Below, piece after piece: positions 44,408 through 51,575 of a stretch of 64,000 nt of DNA (position 1 is its first letter; each line of letters starts with the position of its first letter). The notes under the pieces are model-generated. The model searched no databases, was not told where the DNA came from, and worked only from the letters and a program-made list of their open reading frames with translations. This stretch comes from Paraburkholderia edwinii (GTDB lineage Bacteria > Pseudomonadota > Gammaproteobacteria > Burkholderiales > Burkholderiaceae). The DNA is taken from positions 1,612,001 to 1,676,000 of the forward strand of contig NZ_CP080095.1 of NCBI RefSeq assembly GCF_019428685.1, read 5' to 3'. The translations under genes and the position numbers were made by a program.

Positions 44408-45445
44408 CTAGCCGAGCTTCCGTGCGAGGTCGGTCGCGCGTGGGTGGTAGTAGCGCTTCAGCATCTGGACAGTTTTGTGTCCGGTCACGGCGGATAGCTC
44501 GAGAATGTTGCCGAGCCGAGTTGCGAGGCGCGAGGTGGCCTCATGACGCAGATCATGAAAATGTAAATTTTCAAGGTTGGCTCGTTCGCAGGCCCGCGTG
44601 AATGCCTTTTTGAGTGCTTCGCCGGTGATTGGGAACACTCGGCCGTCCAGGGCACGCGATAGCGTAGATAGCGTGGCCGCTGCCGTGGTCGATAGCGGTA
44701 CGTCGCGCGGTTCCCCGTTCTTGCTGTCGTGCAGACGGACGTATCGGTCGTCAAGGAATACGTCGTCCCAGCGCAGAGCAAGGATTTCGCTACGGCGCAT
44801 GGCTGTCTCAATCGCAATGATGACGACCGGTAGAACCCACTGGTTACGGCAGCCGCCAGGCTCGAAGCGTCCGCTTCCGTCGCGGGGGCTAGGGGCCAGC
44901 TCCGTCAGCAACCGCTTTTCTTCGTCCACGGAGAGGCGGCGGGAGCGGGCACGGTTTTCCTTTGGGCGGCGCATCTTCGAGACGGGATTTACCTCAACGG
45001 GTATGCCCCAGTCCTTGAGGGCAACGGTGAGCACGTGGCCGATCAGCGTAAGCTCTCGGTTGACTGTGGAACCTGTAACGGGCTTGCTCTTGGGGTCTCC
45101 AGCGAGCCGGCGATCGCGGTAGTCGGACATGACCTTGCTGGTCAGCTCCGATACCTTGTATGCGGCGAGCTTGTCTTTGCGTAGTTTGCGGATGCGGAGG
45201 ATTTCGCCGTCACCGCCTTTCTTCTTGGGCGAGATTTCTTCGGCATATCGCTTGAGCAGATCGTCGAAGCTGGTCATCTCCGCGTCTTTGCGATCGACGA
45301 AGCCACCGCGATCCATTTCAGACTCGATACGGCGTGCCCATGCCTCGGCTTCGGCCCTAGTGTCGAAGGTGCACGTTTGCAGGGGATGAGGCTTGCGCCG
45401 CACCTCCGCTCGCCAATATTTTCCCCGTTTCCAGATTCCTGCCAT
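44408..45445 (-). CDS. Tyrosine recombinase / phage-type integrase
   Basis: 345 residues. The first 60 residues (WKRGKYWRAEVRRKPHPLQTCTFDTRAEAEAWARRIES) form an AP2-like arm-binding domain. A SAM-like core-binding domain spans about 60-160. The catalytic domain has R217 in ETAMRRSEIL, a Lys near 242, H297 and R300 in HFHDLRH, H323 in TGHKT and Tyr at 332-333. It should recombine at the tRNA-Val-like core 170 bp upstream. It is not Rci-like in context, being separated from pilV by the partition genes. Orientation and distance to the att site are normal for phage or integrative-element integrases. Confidence 0.87.
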   Translation of the reverse strand: MAGIWKRGKYWRAEVRRKPHPLQTCTFDTRAEAEAWARRIESEMDRGGFVDRKDAEMTSFDDLLKRYAEEISPKKKGGDGEILRIRKLRKDKLAAYKVSELTSKVMSDYRDRRLAGDPKSKPVTGSTVNRELTLIGHVLTVALKDWGIPVEVNPVSKMRRPKENRARSRRLSVDEEKRLLTELAPSPRDGSGRFEPGGCRNQWVLPVVIIAIETAMRRSEILALRWDDVFLDDRYVRLHDSKNGEPRDVPLSTTAAATLSTLSRALDGRVFPITGEALKKAFTRACERANLENLHFHDLRHEATSRLATRLGNILELSAVTGHKTVQMLKRYYHPRATDLARKLG

Positions 45446-45552
45446 TGTTGTCCCAGACGATTGAGGGTTATCGCGTTGGGACTATTTTCAACTCCGCCAC
45501 TTGTCCGCCAAATGGCGCATAGACGGAGGTTTCGACGGCGGCCGAAAAAGCA

Positions 45553-45583
45553 AAAGGCCCTCGGCTTACGCCTGAGGGCCTTT
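45553..45583. terminator. Strong hairpin terminator
   Basis: Perfect 10-bp arms AAAGGCCCTC (45553-45562) and GAGGGCCTTT (45574-45583) with a further GGC/GCC inside, giving T runs on both strands. It lies directly 3' of the tRNA-like sequence on the minus strand, as a tRNA terminator would, and shields the integrase from transcription. Confidence 0.8.
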
Positions 45584-45614
45584 ATTCTTCGGGCTTCCAA
45601 CGTACCCATAAATC

Positions 45615-45671
45615 TGGTGGGTAGTACTGGGATCGAACCAGTGACCCCTGCCGTGTGAAGGCACGGCAGGG
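45615..45671 (-). other. Attachment-site core: 3' part of a tRNA-Val(CAC)
   Basis: Minus strand 45663-45615 gives the anticodon loop TTCACAC, anticodon stem GGCAG, a variable region, TTCGATC T-loop with ACTGG/CCAGT stem, acceptor strand ACTACCC and ACCA. No matching 5' half (GGGTAGT) follows to the right, so it is not a gene. Perfect 10-bp inverted arms (45646-45655 and 45662-45671) around 6 bases cover the anticodon loop, the place where tyrosine integrases usually cross over. This fits an attP or hybrid att core. Confidence 0.78.
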
Positions 45672-45775
45672 CGTCGCAGGCCCTTCGGACCCGCTCCTGC
45701 ACTGGTTCGCCGCTTCAACCGCACCCGATCCGCTGTGAGGAAATGTCCCGCAGATGTCCCGTGCTGGTGGGACAG

Positions 45776-46513
45776 TTACTTCGAACCGAGGAACAGGATG
45801 CCCTGCTTGCTCGGCGTCTGCACGAATGCGTGGATGACGCTGCCGCTCAACACACCAACACCCGTCGCGGTGGTGTTCGGGAACAGACACGAGCCTGCAC
45901 CGAACGTCAGCGACACGTCGTACACGTTGCCCGATGCGTGCGGCTTGATCGAGCCGGTGAACGCACAGTTCGTCCCTTGGCCCGTGATGTTCCCGTTCGC
46001 GTCAGCCGTGATCGTCGCGACATCGCTCAGGAAGCCCGGCGACGCGCTGCTGCCAATGAACGTACCCGTCACAGCGGCCTGCGTCGGCGTCGTGTTGTAG
46101 GTCTGGTCGAACGAACCGTTGAGCGTGGACTGCACGGTCGGCGAGTAGGTCGTCGTGGCGTTGAGCGATTGCTTCGCCACGTACGTGCCCGAGACCGTCA
46201 CCGGCTGCACACCTTGACCTTCGAGGTTGTAGTCCGATCCTGCGCCGTTAGAGAGTTTCCCATCGCTCGACGCGACTGTCCCGGCGACAACACCCGCTAT
46301 GACGCCCGGCTGTCCCGCGACGCTGTACTGCGTGTAGAACCGCCCATCGTCCAACACGAGCGCTGTGGTCTGCCTGTTGTTCACTGTCCCGATGTACTGT
46401 CCCGCAGCGGACGGCGTAGGCGCTGCCGGTGCCGGTGCGGATGATCCACCGTCTCCTCCTCCACATGCTGCCAGCAGTATCGCCGCTGCCACGGCTGTAA
46501 TTCTTTCTTTCAT
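45776..46513 (-). CDS. Putative phage-encoded lipoprotein
   Basis: 245 residues. MKERITAVAAAILLAACGGGDGG has an n-region, hydrophobic stretch and lipobox LLAAC, so acylation at C17 is expected. A Gly/Ser/Pro linker is followed by about 200 residues of Gly/Thr/Val-rich beta strands (QYIGTVNNRQTTALVLDDGRFYTQYSV...). Similar lipoproteins are common in Burkholderiales, but no specific family was recognised. It is the only leftward gene at the start of the phage region, so it could be a lysogenic conversion gene, for example for surface exclusion; this is inference. Confidence 0.65.
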   Translation of the reverse strand: MKERITAVAAAILLAACGGGDGGSSAPAPAAPTPSAAGQYIGTVNNRQTTALVLDDGRFYTQYSVAGQPGVIAGVVAGTVASSDGKLSNGAGSDYNLEGQGVQPVTVSGTYVAKQSLNATTTYSPTVQSTLNGSFDQTYNTTPTQAAVTGTFIGSSASPGFLSDVATITADANGNITGQGTNCAFTGSIKPHASGNVYDVSLTFGAGSCLFPNTTATGVGVLSGSVIHAFVQTPSKQGILFLGSK

Positions 46514-47079
46514 GGTCTCTCCGTTATGGGTCTGTTAGTTGGCCCGGTGCAGAGTGTAAGGTGTTCATGGGACGTTTACAACAGGGAACCGGACCGAAAT
46601 TTGATCTGCTATTCCGTGCGCATAGTGCCGCCGCGCTCGCGCTGGCTTTCCCCATAGCCGCCCTCCGGGCGCGTGCCTGCCGAAAGGATGGGCATGCCAT
46701 GCCGGGTGCATTGGGTGCGTGGCAGCGCTGGGCAGCAGGCAGGGACAGCACCGCCTAGGCTAGGCAGGCGACACAGGGCAGTAGTGTTCAATGAAATCAA
46801 GCACTTAACTGTTACACGGTGGAACAGATGATGCACGGCGGGACAGGTGCGGGACACTCGACGCGATTAGAGGGCCTACAACGGGCTGACGCTGGCTACC
46901 CTAGTGACACCATTCACCACGGGACAGTAGCGGTTCCTGAGCCTTTCTGACGCGTTACAGGGGCATTGCCGGGTATTGACCGTATGTCATCGGCCAAGTC
47001 TTCTGGCAAGGGCTACGGAATCGATGCACGTGCGTGGGCTATCTGTATGCACTTATTCGCCGTGAGATTGCCGTCAGAC

Positions 47080-47300
47080 CGCAGCAGGACTGGCAGCAGC
47101 ATTTACGGTTCCTTCACGACACACAGCACCGGTATCTGTGACGAGTCGAAGACTCAGGTACAGCCATGCAAGCATGGAACAGCAGCAGACATACAGCACG
47201 ATAAGCAGCCAGTGAGCAGCAGGACAGCAGCGCACTAGGCAGCAGATAGCAGCATGAGCACAGCAGGCTGTCGAGCAGTAGACCGAGCAGACATACAGAC
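47080..47300 (+). repeat. AGCAG-rich, T-poor tract
   Basis: AGCAG occurs about ten times between 47090 and 47300, mostly on the same strand and at irregular 8-20 bp spacing, with the longer word GCAGACATACAG appearing twice (about 47186 and 47287). The strand is poor in T. No reading frame across it looks coding. Confidence 0.5.
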
Positions 47301-47427
47301 GTAGCAACCCAGCTACACAAGCATCGTCGCATCCGCTCCGATGTACAGACACAGCAGATAGCAATGAGTACCCACGGACTCGCCACCGTATCTATTGCGT
47401 TGATCGAACACTGTCCCGTGAAGATAG

Positions 47428-47456
47428 TTGACACAATGCCAGAAGTTTGCTCTAAT
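47428..47456 (+). promoter_or_regulatory. Sigma70-like promoter P1
   Basis: TTGACA at 47428-47433, 17-bp spacer, TCTAAT at 47451-47456. A TGTCCCG motif ends 9 bp upstream of the -35 box. Confidence 0.65.
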
Positions 47457-47541
47457 TCAATCCAACGCAGCGCCGAACAGACGAAAGGCTAGCTCTAGGG
47501 CACCAAGTAGACAAAGAGGTGTTGCGGGACATAAAGGGCAG

Positions 47542-47570
47542 TTGACACATAGCAGTATCTGTGATGTAAT
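47542..47570 (+). promoter_or_regulatory. Sigma70-like promoter P2
   Basis: TTGACA at 47542-47547, 17-bp spacer, TGTAAT at 47565-47570. A CGGGACA motif ends 10 bp upstream of the -35 box, the same placement as at P1 but in the other orientation. Confidence 0.65.
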
Positions 47571-47690
47571 GCAGTCCATGCAGTAAGCGACTAGGCCGCT
47601 ATAAGCTGGGTGCAGTCAAATACGGCTGGGTATGAAACAGGCCACGTTGTAACGCACTAGTCCGTTAGTCATGTGGGCGGATTTCTCGGG

Positions 47691-47720
47691 TTGACATCCG
47701 ACTAGTGCACTAGCTGTACC
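47691..47720 (+). promoter_or_regulatory. Promoter P3 with palindromic operator
   Basis: TTGACA at 47691-47696 and TGTACC at 47715-47720 (18-bp spacer). Between them is the perfect 12-bp palindrome CTAGTGCACTAG at 47702-47713, placed where a repressor would block RNA polymerase. Related half-sites (ACTAGTGCG near 47959) lie downstream. Confidence 0.55.
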
Positions 47721-48047
47721 TTCCGGCATGGCGTCCGGGTAAAGGGTCGATCTTTAACAACTAGGTGCGGAAAGCGCGAGCCACTAATGCGTGGCATTGC
47801 ATCGCGTGAGTACCGTTGTGTTGTCCTGACACACGCGATAGAGGAATTGCAACCTCACAGGACTGTTGCCTTGTTTCGACAGGGCAGCATGTAAGGCGCA
47901 CTGGTAGTAACGCGGGATACGCGGATGGTTACAGCCCGTGCTGGCGATACCTTTCGCGACTAGTGCGCCTCACTTGCTAACGTTTCTTCCCGAGCTACCG
48001 GCCATCACAGGCGGGAGCCTTAACAACCAGCCCTTATAGGTGGATGT

Positions 48048-48206
48048 ATGACCAAGAAACACTTCGAAGCACTCGCTCGCGAGATAGCCAAGATTCATGA
48101 CGCGAACGCTCGCCGTGAGGCAGCTATCGCGGTAGCTCGTGTCTGCCACGAGTTCAACCCTACGTTCAACATCGCCCGGTTCTACGCGGCGTGCCAATCT
48201 TTCTGA
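48048..48206 (+). CDS. Small phage protein
   Basis: 52 residues, MTKKHFEALAREIAKIHDANARR...VCHEFNPTFNIARFYAACQSF. AGGTGG precedes the ATG. The layout (K-HFEALA-EI..I.D...R..A......VC...NP.FN..RFY.AC) is that of a short protein found in many phages infecting proteobacteria, of unknown role. First gene of the rightward phage operon. Confidence 0.7.
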   Translation: MTKKHFEALAREIAKIHDANARREAAIAVARVCHEFNPTFNIARFYAACQSF

Positions 48207-48214
48207 GGCTCGCC

Positions 48215-48652
48215 ATGTACAACGGACACAAGGACTGGAACCACTGGAATGTATCCCTGTGGATCAACAACGACGAAGGGCTGTATGACATGGCCCGTCG
48301 CGCCGTGCGCCGTCACAACACGAAGATCGGTGCAGCTGTGGCGCTTCTGGAGGAACTAGAATTTCTCGGTATCACTCACACGCCGGATGGTGCGCCGTAC
48401 AGCACCACGTCCATCCGCGCTGCGCTCGTCGATATGTGCGGTGATGACATGATCGACGTTCCGAACATAGACGTTATGGAGCAGGCAGAGCTTGCCGAGT
48501 TCCACCGCACTTTGAAAGCGCTTACGCGGTACGTAGAGGCGCGGTATAAGGCCAATAAGTACAGGTTGGAACGCCGTATAGAGGACGCGCTGCGTATGGA
48601 TAGGCTCTGCGAGTCTTTCTATCGCGACCTGCCTTCGTGCGCGAGGTGGTGA
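48215..48652 (+). CDS. Phage early protein, unknown function (DUF7249-like)
   Basis: 145 residues from MYNGHKDWNHWNVSLWINNDEGLYDMARRAVRRHNTKIGAAVALLEEL. The N-terminal GHKDWNHWNVSLWINNDEGLY and TPDGAPYSTTSIRAALVDM are conserved in a group of phage early proteins. The C-terminal half is helical and Arg-rich. GAGGC lies 9 bp before the ATG. Follows the previous gene by 8 bp. Confidence 0.7.
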   Translation: MYNGHKDWNHWNVSLWINNDEGLYDMARRAVRRHNTKIGAAVALLEELEFLGITHTPDGAPYSTTSIRAALVDMCGDDMIDVPNIDVMEQAELAEFHRTLKALTRYVEARYKANKYRLERRIEDALRMDRLCESFYRDLPSCARW

Positions 48653-48742
48653 ATGAGTGACCGCGTTGTAGCCGTGCTTATGGCAAGCGGTGTGCTGTTG
48701 ATCGGCGCATCGCTTGTCGTGCTGATCTATGTTTGGCACTGA
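48653..48742 (+). CDS. 29-residue single-TM phage peptide
   Basis: MSDRVVAVLMASGVLLIGASLVVLIYVWH: a short charged start and one membrane helix over most of its length. The ATG directly follows the preceding stop. Too short for family assignment. Confidence 0.55.
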   Translation: MSDRVVAVLMASGVLLIGASLVVLIYVWH

Positions 48743-48830
48743 TCGGGTAGGAAGTACCGACCCGAGTCCACAGCAGATAATTAATTCTGGCCTGCGAACA
48801 GCGGGCCATCATACGGGTGTGTTCGGCACG

Positions 48831-48856
48831 TTGACAGTAGAGCACACCTGTATGAT
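48831..48856 (+). promoter_or_regulatory. Possible weak promoter
   Basis: TTGACA at 48831-48836 and TATGAT at 48851-48856, but only 14 bp apart, shorter than normal. Lies in the 205-bp gap upstream of the next gene. Confidence 0.3.
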
Positions 48857-48947
48857 TCAGGCTTACCCGATAGCAGTCGTGCGCTTGCGCGACCTCAGTG
48901 CAGGTCGGGAACCTTTAACGCTATAAGAACAAGCTAGAGGCTTTGCT

Positions 48948-49223
48948 ATGCGTCTCCGAACCATTGGAACGAATCAGGCCGTGCTCGAATTCAAGAGTGG
49001 CACGCGTATCCTGTTTTCGTATGAGTCGCCGGTTGCGGTGTTCGTACCGAACGAAGGGTATGAGCAGACCAACCAATTTATCAGCCGTACCACCCTCAAA
49101 CACATACAGAAGTGGGTCGGTAAGGAACCCTGCCGGATCGTATCGCAAGAGGCTATCGCCCGGCGATTCAACGATCAAATCGGCAAACACACGCCGGAGG
49201 AGGACGATGATTCTGGCCGATGA
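48948..49223 (+). CDS. Phage protein (DUF8033-like)
   Basis: 91 residues (MRLRTIGTNQAVLEFKSGTRILFSYESPVAVFVPNEGYEQTNQFISRTTLKHIQKWVG). The beta-rich core with FKSGTRILFSYESPVAVF and SRTT-KHI-KW is a widespread short phage family of unknown role. Ends in a charged tail that overlaps the next tiny gene by 17 bp. Confidence 0.65.
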   Translation: MRLRTIGTNQAVLEFKSGTRILFSYESPVAVFVPNEGYEQTNQFISRTTLKHIQKWVGKEPCRIVSQEAIARRFNDQIGKHTPEEDDDSGR

Positions 49224-49299
49224 AAAGGCGCGGTTATATCAGGTCGCGCTCGCTGTTTTACTAGTTACACTGATCGCCGGATTAACGGGCGTTTACTGA
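49207..49299 (+). CDS. 30-residue single-TM phage peptide
   Basis: MILADEKARLYQVALAVLLVTLIAGLTGVY: an amphipathic start and one membrane helix. GGAGGA is 3-9 bp before the ATG. The stop lies inside the loop of the terminator hairpin that follows, which supports it being the last gene of its unit. Confidence 0.55.
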   Translation: MILADEKARLYQVALAVLLVTLIAGLTGVY

Positions 49300-49322
49300 T
49301 TCACTTCGCCCGTTCGGTTTTT
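49284..49322 (+). terminator. Rho-independent terminator
   Basis: AACGGGCG (49284-49291) pairs with CGCCCGTT (49307-49314), followed by CGGTTTTT. It ends the first small-gene block. Confidence 0.7.
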
Positions 49323-49576
49323 CAGCAGCCTTTTAGAATCCTTTCCAAGCAGTTGCAGAGAGTCAGCTATAAGCCCGCATGGCGAGCTTATCACGGGTTC
49401 TCTGAGCCAAGTGGCGCAGTACAGGCCGCGCATGCAGTAGACAAGCGTTGGTTGTAAGGGCAACCAACATCGAGACTTGTTTGCTTTCGCCATAACTACA
49501 GCGACCTCACCTTAAGGTTCGCCGGTCTTGCGACGAGGCCAGTGTAGTGAATGGTGGAGCACTTTACTCCATTGCT
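49323..49576. other. Gap before the second early block
   Basis: About 250 bp, no gene. Should contain a promoter for the genes from 49577 on, since it follows a terminator; no strong -35/-10 pair was found by eye. Confidence 0.35.
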
Positions 49577-49930
49577 ATGAAAACCATTCTCAACATTGGT
49601 CTCGCTCGCAACGACGGCGAACCCGACAACGGCATCCTGCATGTTGTCGCAAAGATCAACCAGTACGGTTTCATCATTCGGGCAGGCGAGATTCACGAAG
49701 TCACGCATGCTCACGGCACCGAACGCACGCTTATCGCCGAAGTGAAGTACACGCGGAACGAAGCGTATCTGCCCACTGCGGTCTATCACCTGTCACAAGA
49801 CTTGGCGCAAGACTGCATCGCTATCGCGAACCAGTCGGACAACGGCGTTATTTCCGGCGCGATCTACGGCCCGAAAGCTGCGGAGTGGGGCGAATTCGAT
49901 CCGCGCTTCTTTGTCGGTTTGTCTTCGTGA
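49577..49930 (+). CDS. Hypothetical phage protein
   Basis: 117 residues from MKTILNIGLARNDGEPDNGILHVVAKINQYGFIIRAGEIHEVTHAHGTERTLIAEVKYTRNE. Alpha/beta, with GTERTLIAEV and AVYHLSQDLAQDCIAI suggesting a compact fold. First gene after the terminator. No known family, but the pattern recurs in phages. Confidence 0.65.
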   Translation: MKTILNIGLARNDGEPDNGILHVVAKINQYGFIIRAGEIHEVTHAHGTERTLIAEVKYTRNEAYLPTAVYHLSQDLAQDCIAIANQSDNGVISGAIYGPKAAEWGEFDPRFFVGLSS

Positions 49931-49942
49931 GGAGTACTTCAA

Positions 49943-50341
49943 ATGGAAGTGTTCCGCATCGAAGACGCTTCGGGTAAAGGTGCATACCAGTCCGACAAGA
50001 TGCCGTATCACCCCGACGACGGCAATCAACCTGCGCCGTGGCTTGACCGCGTGCTTGGCCCTCACTGGCTGGCATTGATGGAAGACGGACTAGAGCAAGG
50101 CTACCAGTTCGGATTTGAATCTATGGACGCGCTGCGTGCATGGTTCCACGACCCCGATTGGATCAGGAGGGCCGTGCGTCGCGGCTTCAAGTTAGTGAGG
50201 TACGAAGTGCCCGACGGGTCGTTCTTCGACGAAGCCTTGGATCGCCCGGTCTCTGCTGTCCACAAGGGGCAGACGCAGCTTATCTTCTGGAAGTCTGCTG
50301 CGACCCGCGTACACGTCGATTCTCTTTCGACCATTCAATAA
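49943..50341 (+). CDS. Hypothetical phage protein
   Basis: 132 residues (MEVFRIEDASGKGAYQSDKMPYHPDDGNQPAPWLDRVLGPHWLALMEDGLEQGYQFGFESMDALRAWFHDPDWIRRAVRRGFKLVRYEVPDGSFF). GAGGAG precedes the start. The middle FGFESMDALRAWF...L...GF.L..Y is a conserved short-protein pattern in phages; function unknown. Confidence 0.65.
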   Translation: MEVFRIEDASGKGAYQSDKMPYHPDDGNQPAPWLDRVLGPHWLALMEDGLEQGYQFGFESMDALRAWFHDPDWIRRAVRRGFKLVRYEVPDGSFFDEALDRPVSAVHKGQTQLIFWKSAATRVHVDSLSTIQ

Positions 50342-50351
50342 GGAGTGCGAT

Positions 50352-50414
50352 ATGAGATTGCACTACTGGCTCGCCGTGTACGTCGTCGTACTCGTGCTGA
50401 TCTTTGTCCTGTGA
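50352..50414 (+). CDS. 20-residue hydrophobic phage peptide
   Basis: MRLHYWLAVYVVVLVLIFVL, almost entirely one membrane helix. AGGAG lies 6-10 bp before the ATG, the main support for translation. Confidence 0.45.
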   Translation: MRLHYWLAVYVVVLVLIFVL

Positions 50415-50422
50415 GGGCGACC

Positions 50423-50545
50423 ATGCAACCCAAGATTACCTACACCTACGGGCCTGATGGTCGCGTGGTGTCCGCTCATGTTTCCGGCCTCGTTGGTAAG
50501 GCCGACGTTCGTAACAACACCGCAACCAAGGAGAAGACCAAGTGA
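50423..50545 (+). CDS. 40-residue phage protein
   Basis: MQPKITYTYGPDGRVVSAHVSGLVGKADVRNNTATKEKTK. A GAGGG site precedes it. Its stop overlaps the GTG of the next gene by 4 bp, consistent with coupled translation. Confidence 0.5.
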   Translation: MQPKITYTYGPDGRVVSAHVSGLVGKADVRNNTATKEKTK

Positions 50546-50802
50546 CTCCCGCAGAACTGAAAGAAGTCGTGCAGGCAGTTCAACAGGCTAGTGCTGAAGC
50601 AGCGGTACGCGCCGAACGCAATGGCGACAAACACTGCAACGTGCGTTGGCGGCGTCGCGTGATCATTATGGCGTCCGTGTTCGGCGCGCTGTACCTGATC
50701 AAGCTGCTCACGCATCACGAGGTGGCGACTGACGCATTGCACCTTGGTGTCGAAGGTGCTGTCGCCGTGACCATCGACAAACTCACGTTCGGGGTGGCCT
50801 GA
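50542..50802 (+). CDS. Phage protein with one membrane segment
   Basis: 86 residues from a GTG. A helical charged N-terminus (ELKEVVQAVQQASAEAAVRAERNGDKHCNVRWRRR) precedes a hydrophobic stretch VIIMASVFGALYLIKLL (about 40-56). Unknown role; AAGGAG is 8 bp upstream. Confidence 0.6.
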   Translation: MTPAELKEVVQAVQQASAEAAVRAERNGDKHCNVRWRRRVIIMASVFGALYLIKLLTHHEVATDALHLGVEGAVAVTIDKLTFGVA

Positions 50803-50975
50803 TGAAAGCGTTCCACGTGGATGTGTACGAAGAAGGCGACAACGACGGACAGTTCTTCGAGGACGGCGACTTCGACACGAAGGCTGAAGCCGTGAAGTTC
50901 GCAGAGTTCGAAGCGTGCCGAGGGCTGGCCGCTGTTGTGAAGTGTCCCGATGGACACTGCGAGGAGTACACCTAA
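50802..50975 (+). CDS. Small acidic phage protein
   Basis: 57 residues: MKAFHVDVYEEGDNDGQFFEDGDFDTKAEAVKFAEFEACRGLAAVVKCPDGHCEEYT. Strongly acidic, with a pair of cysteines near the end. Start overlaps the preceding stop (TGATG). Confidence 0.55.
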   Translation: MKAFHVDVYEEGDNDGQFFEDGDFDTKAEAVKFAEFEACRGLAAVVKCPDGHCEEYT

Positions 50976-51075
50976 CCCGCTGCGCCTGACAGCGTTACGT
51001 TCAGGCCCGCAAGTTATTGCGGCAGGTGCATTCAATGAGTGCATCGCCCGCAGTACCTTACTTAGGAGAACGATC

Positions 51076-51378
51076 ATGTCTGCTGTATTCGCAGGTCTCG
51101 ACCGTGGTACTGAGGGCGTTCGTCCTGAGTACACAGGTCACGGCTTGAACACTGGCGGGCTTCAGGCCCACAGCATCGGCGAGGAGTACCCGCTCATTAC
51201 GTACATGCGCGGCGATTTCTGGCGAATCCTCGACTCGCGCACCGGCAACACGCACGAGTTGGAGTACGAGTCTGCGCGTGAGGCCCACGCAGACGCGTTG
51301 ACGTTCCATCGGGTCTACGGCAGCGAAAGCCGCATCGGCAAGAAAGGTTTCTTCACCCACATCAAGGAGCAATGGTAA
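51076..51378 (+). CDS. Hypothetical phage protein, paralogue of the next gene
   Basis: 100 residues from MSAVFAGLDRGTEGVRPEY; TTAGGAGAA precedes the ATG. The core IGEEYPLITYMRGDFWRILDSRTGNTHELEYESAREAHADALTF resembles HDHLYPLAVQLKGDSWHVFDARTGGFGERGFSTYAEAETHAKEL of the next gene: both have YPL, G-D-x-W, D-x-RTG and an A-rich helix. They look like products of a tandem duplication. Function unknown. Confidence 0.65.
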   Translation: MSAVFAGLDRGTEGVRPEYTGHGLNTGGLQAHSIGEEYPLITYMRGDFWRILDSRTGNTHELEYESAREAHADALTFHRVYGSESRIGKKGFFTHIKEQW

Positions 51379-51575
51379 TGCGACAACCCGGTCAACATGC
51401 AGTACCCGAACACGATCACCTGTACCCGCTCGCGGTGCAACTGAAGGGCGACTCGTGGCACGTCTTCGACGCACGCACTGGTGGTTTCGGCGAGCGCGGT
51501 TTCTCCACCTACGCCGAGGCAGAGACCCACGCCAAGGAACTGAAGGCGCAGGACACGCGGGTCGCCATCGCATGA
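51378..51575 (+). CDS. Hypothetical phage protein, paralogue of the previous gene
   Basis: 65 residues from the ATG in the TAATG overlap at 51376-51380; an ATG 6 bp earlier is also in frame. It keeps only the shared beta-strand and helix core of its upstream paralogue. Its stop overlaps the start of the HD-domain gene. Confidence 0.6.
   Translation: MRQPGQHAVPEHDHLYPLAVQLKGDSWHVFDARTGGFGERGFSTYAEAETHAKELKAQDTRVAIA

Larger units (their letters stand above)
45744..47531. repeat. Array of TGTCCCG/CGGGACA motifs
   Basis: Eleven exact copies: TGTCCCG at 45744, 45755, 46277, 46311, 46385, 46398 and 47412; CGGGACA at 46839, 46850, 46920 and 47525. One-base variants lie at 45768 and, on the other side of the att core, at 45449. 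Two pairs are exactly 11 bp apart. Copies occur both inside the lipoprotein gene and in non-coding DNA, and two lie 9-10 bp upstream of promoter -35 boxes. Rough base-composition arithmetic predicts less than one copy here. Confidence 0.65.
46514..48047 (+). other. 1.5-kb non-coding control region of the phage early operon
   Basis: No ORF here has convincing codon structure. It contains three promoter-like pairs (47428, 47542, 47691), part of the TGTCCCG array, an AGCAG-rich tract, a CTAGTGCACTAG palindrome and an inverted repeat (TCGCGTG and CACGCGA) near 47814-47850. Several related ACTAGTGC-like words occur at 47655-47960. Likely functions are early transcription control and possibly phage replication origin. 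Confidence 0.55.

Noticed and set aside
44408..45445. Rci-type shufflon recombinase
   Set aside because: It is separated from pilV by the partition genes, only one sfx site exists, and a tRNA-derived core lies next to its start; an integrase fits better.
45615..45700. Complete tRNA gene on the minus strand
   Set aside because: The 5' half is missing: no GGGTAGT acceptor strand or D-arm lies to the right, so it is an attachment-site fragment.
46966..47238. 90-residue ORF in the phage control region
   Set aside because: Runs across the AGCAG tract; composition follows the repeat and there is no ribosome site.
46514..48047. CRISPR array in the repeat-rich region
   Set aside because: Repeats are 5-7 bp words with irregular spacing; there are no 25-35 bp direct repeats or regular spacers.
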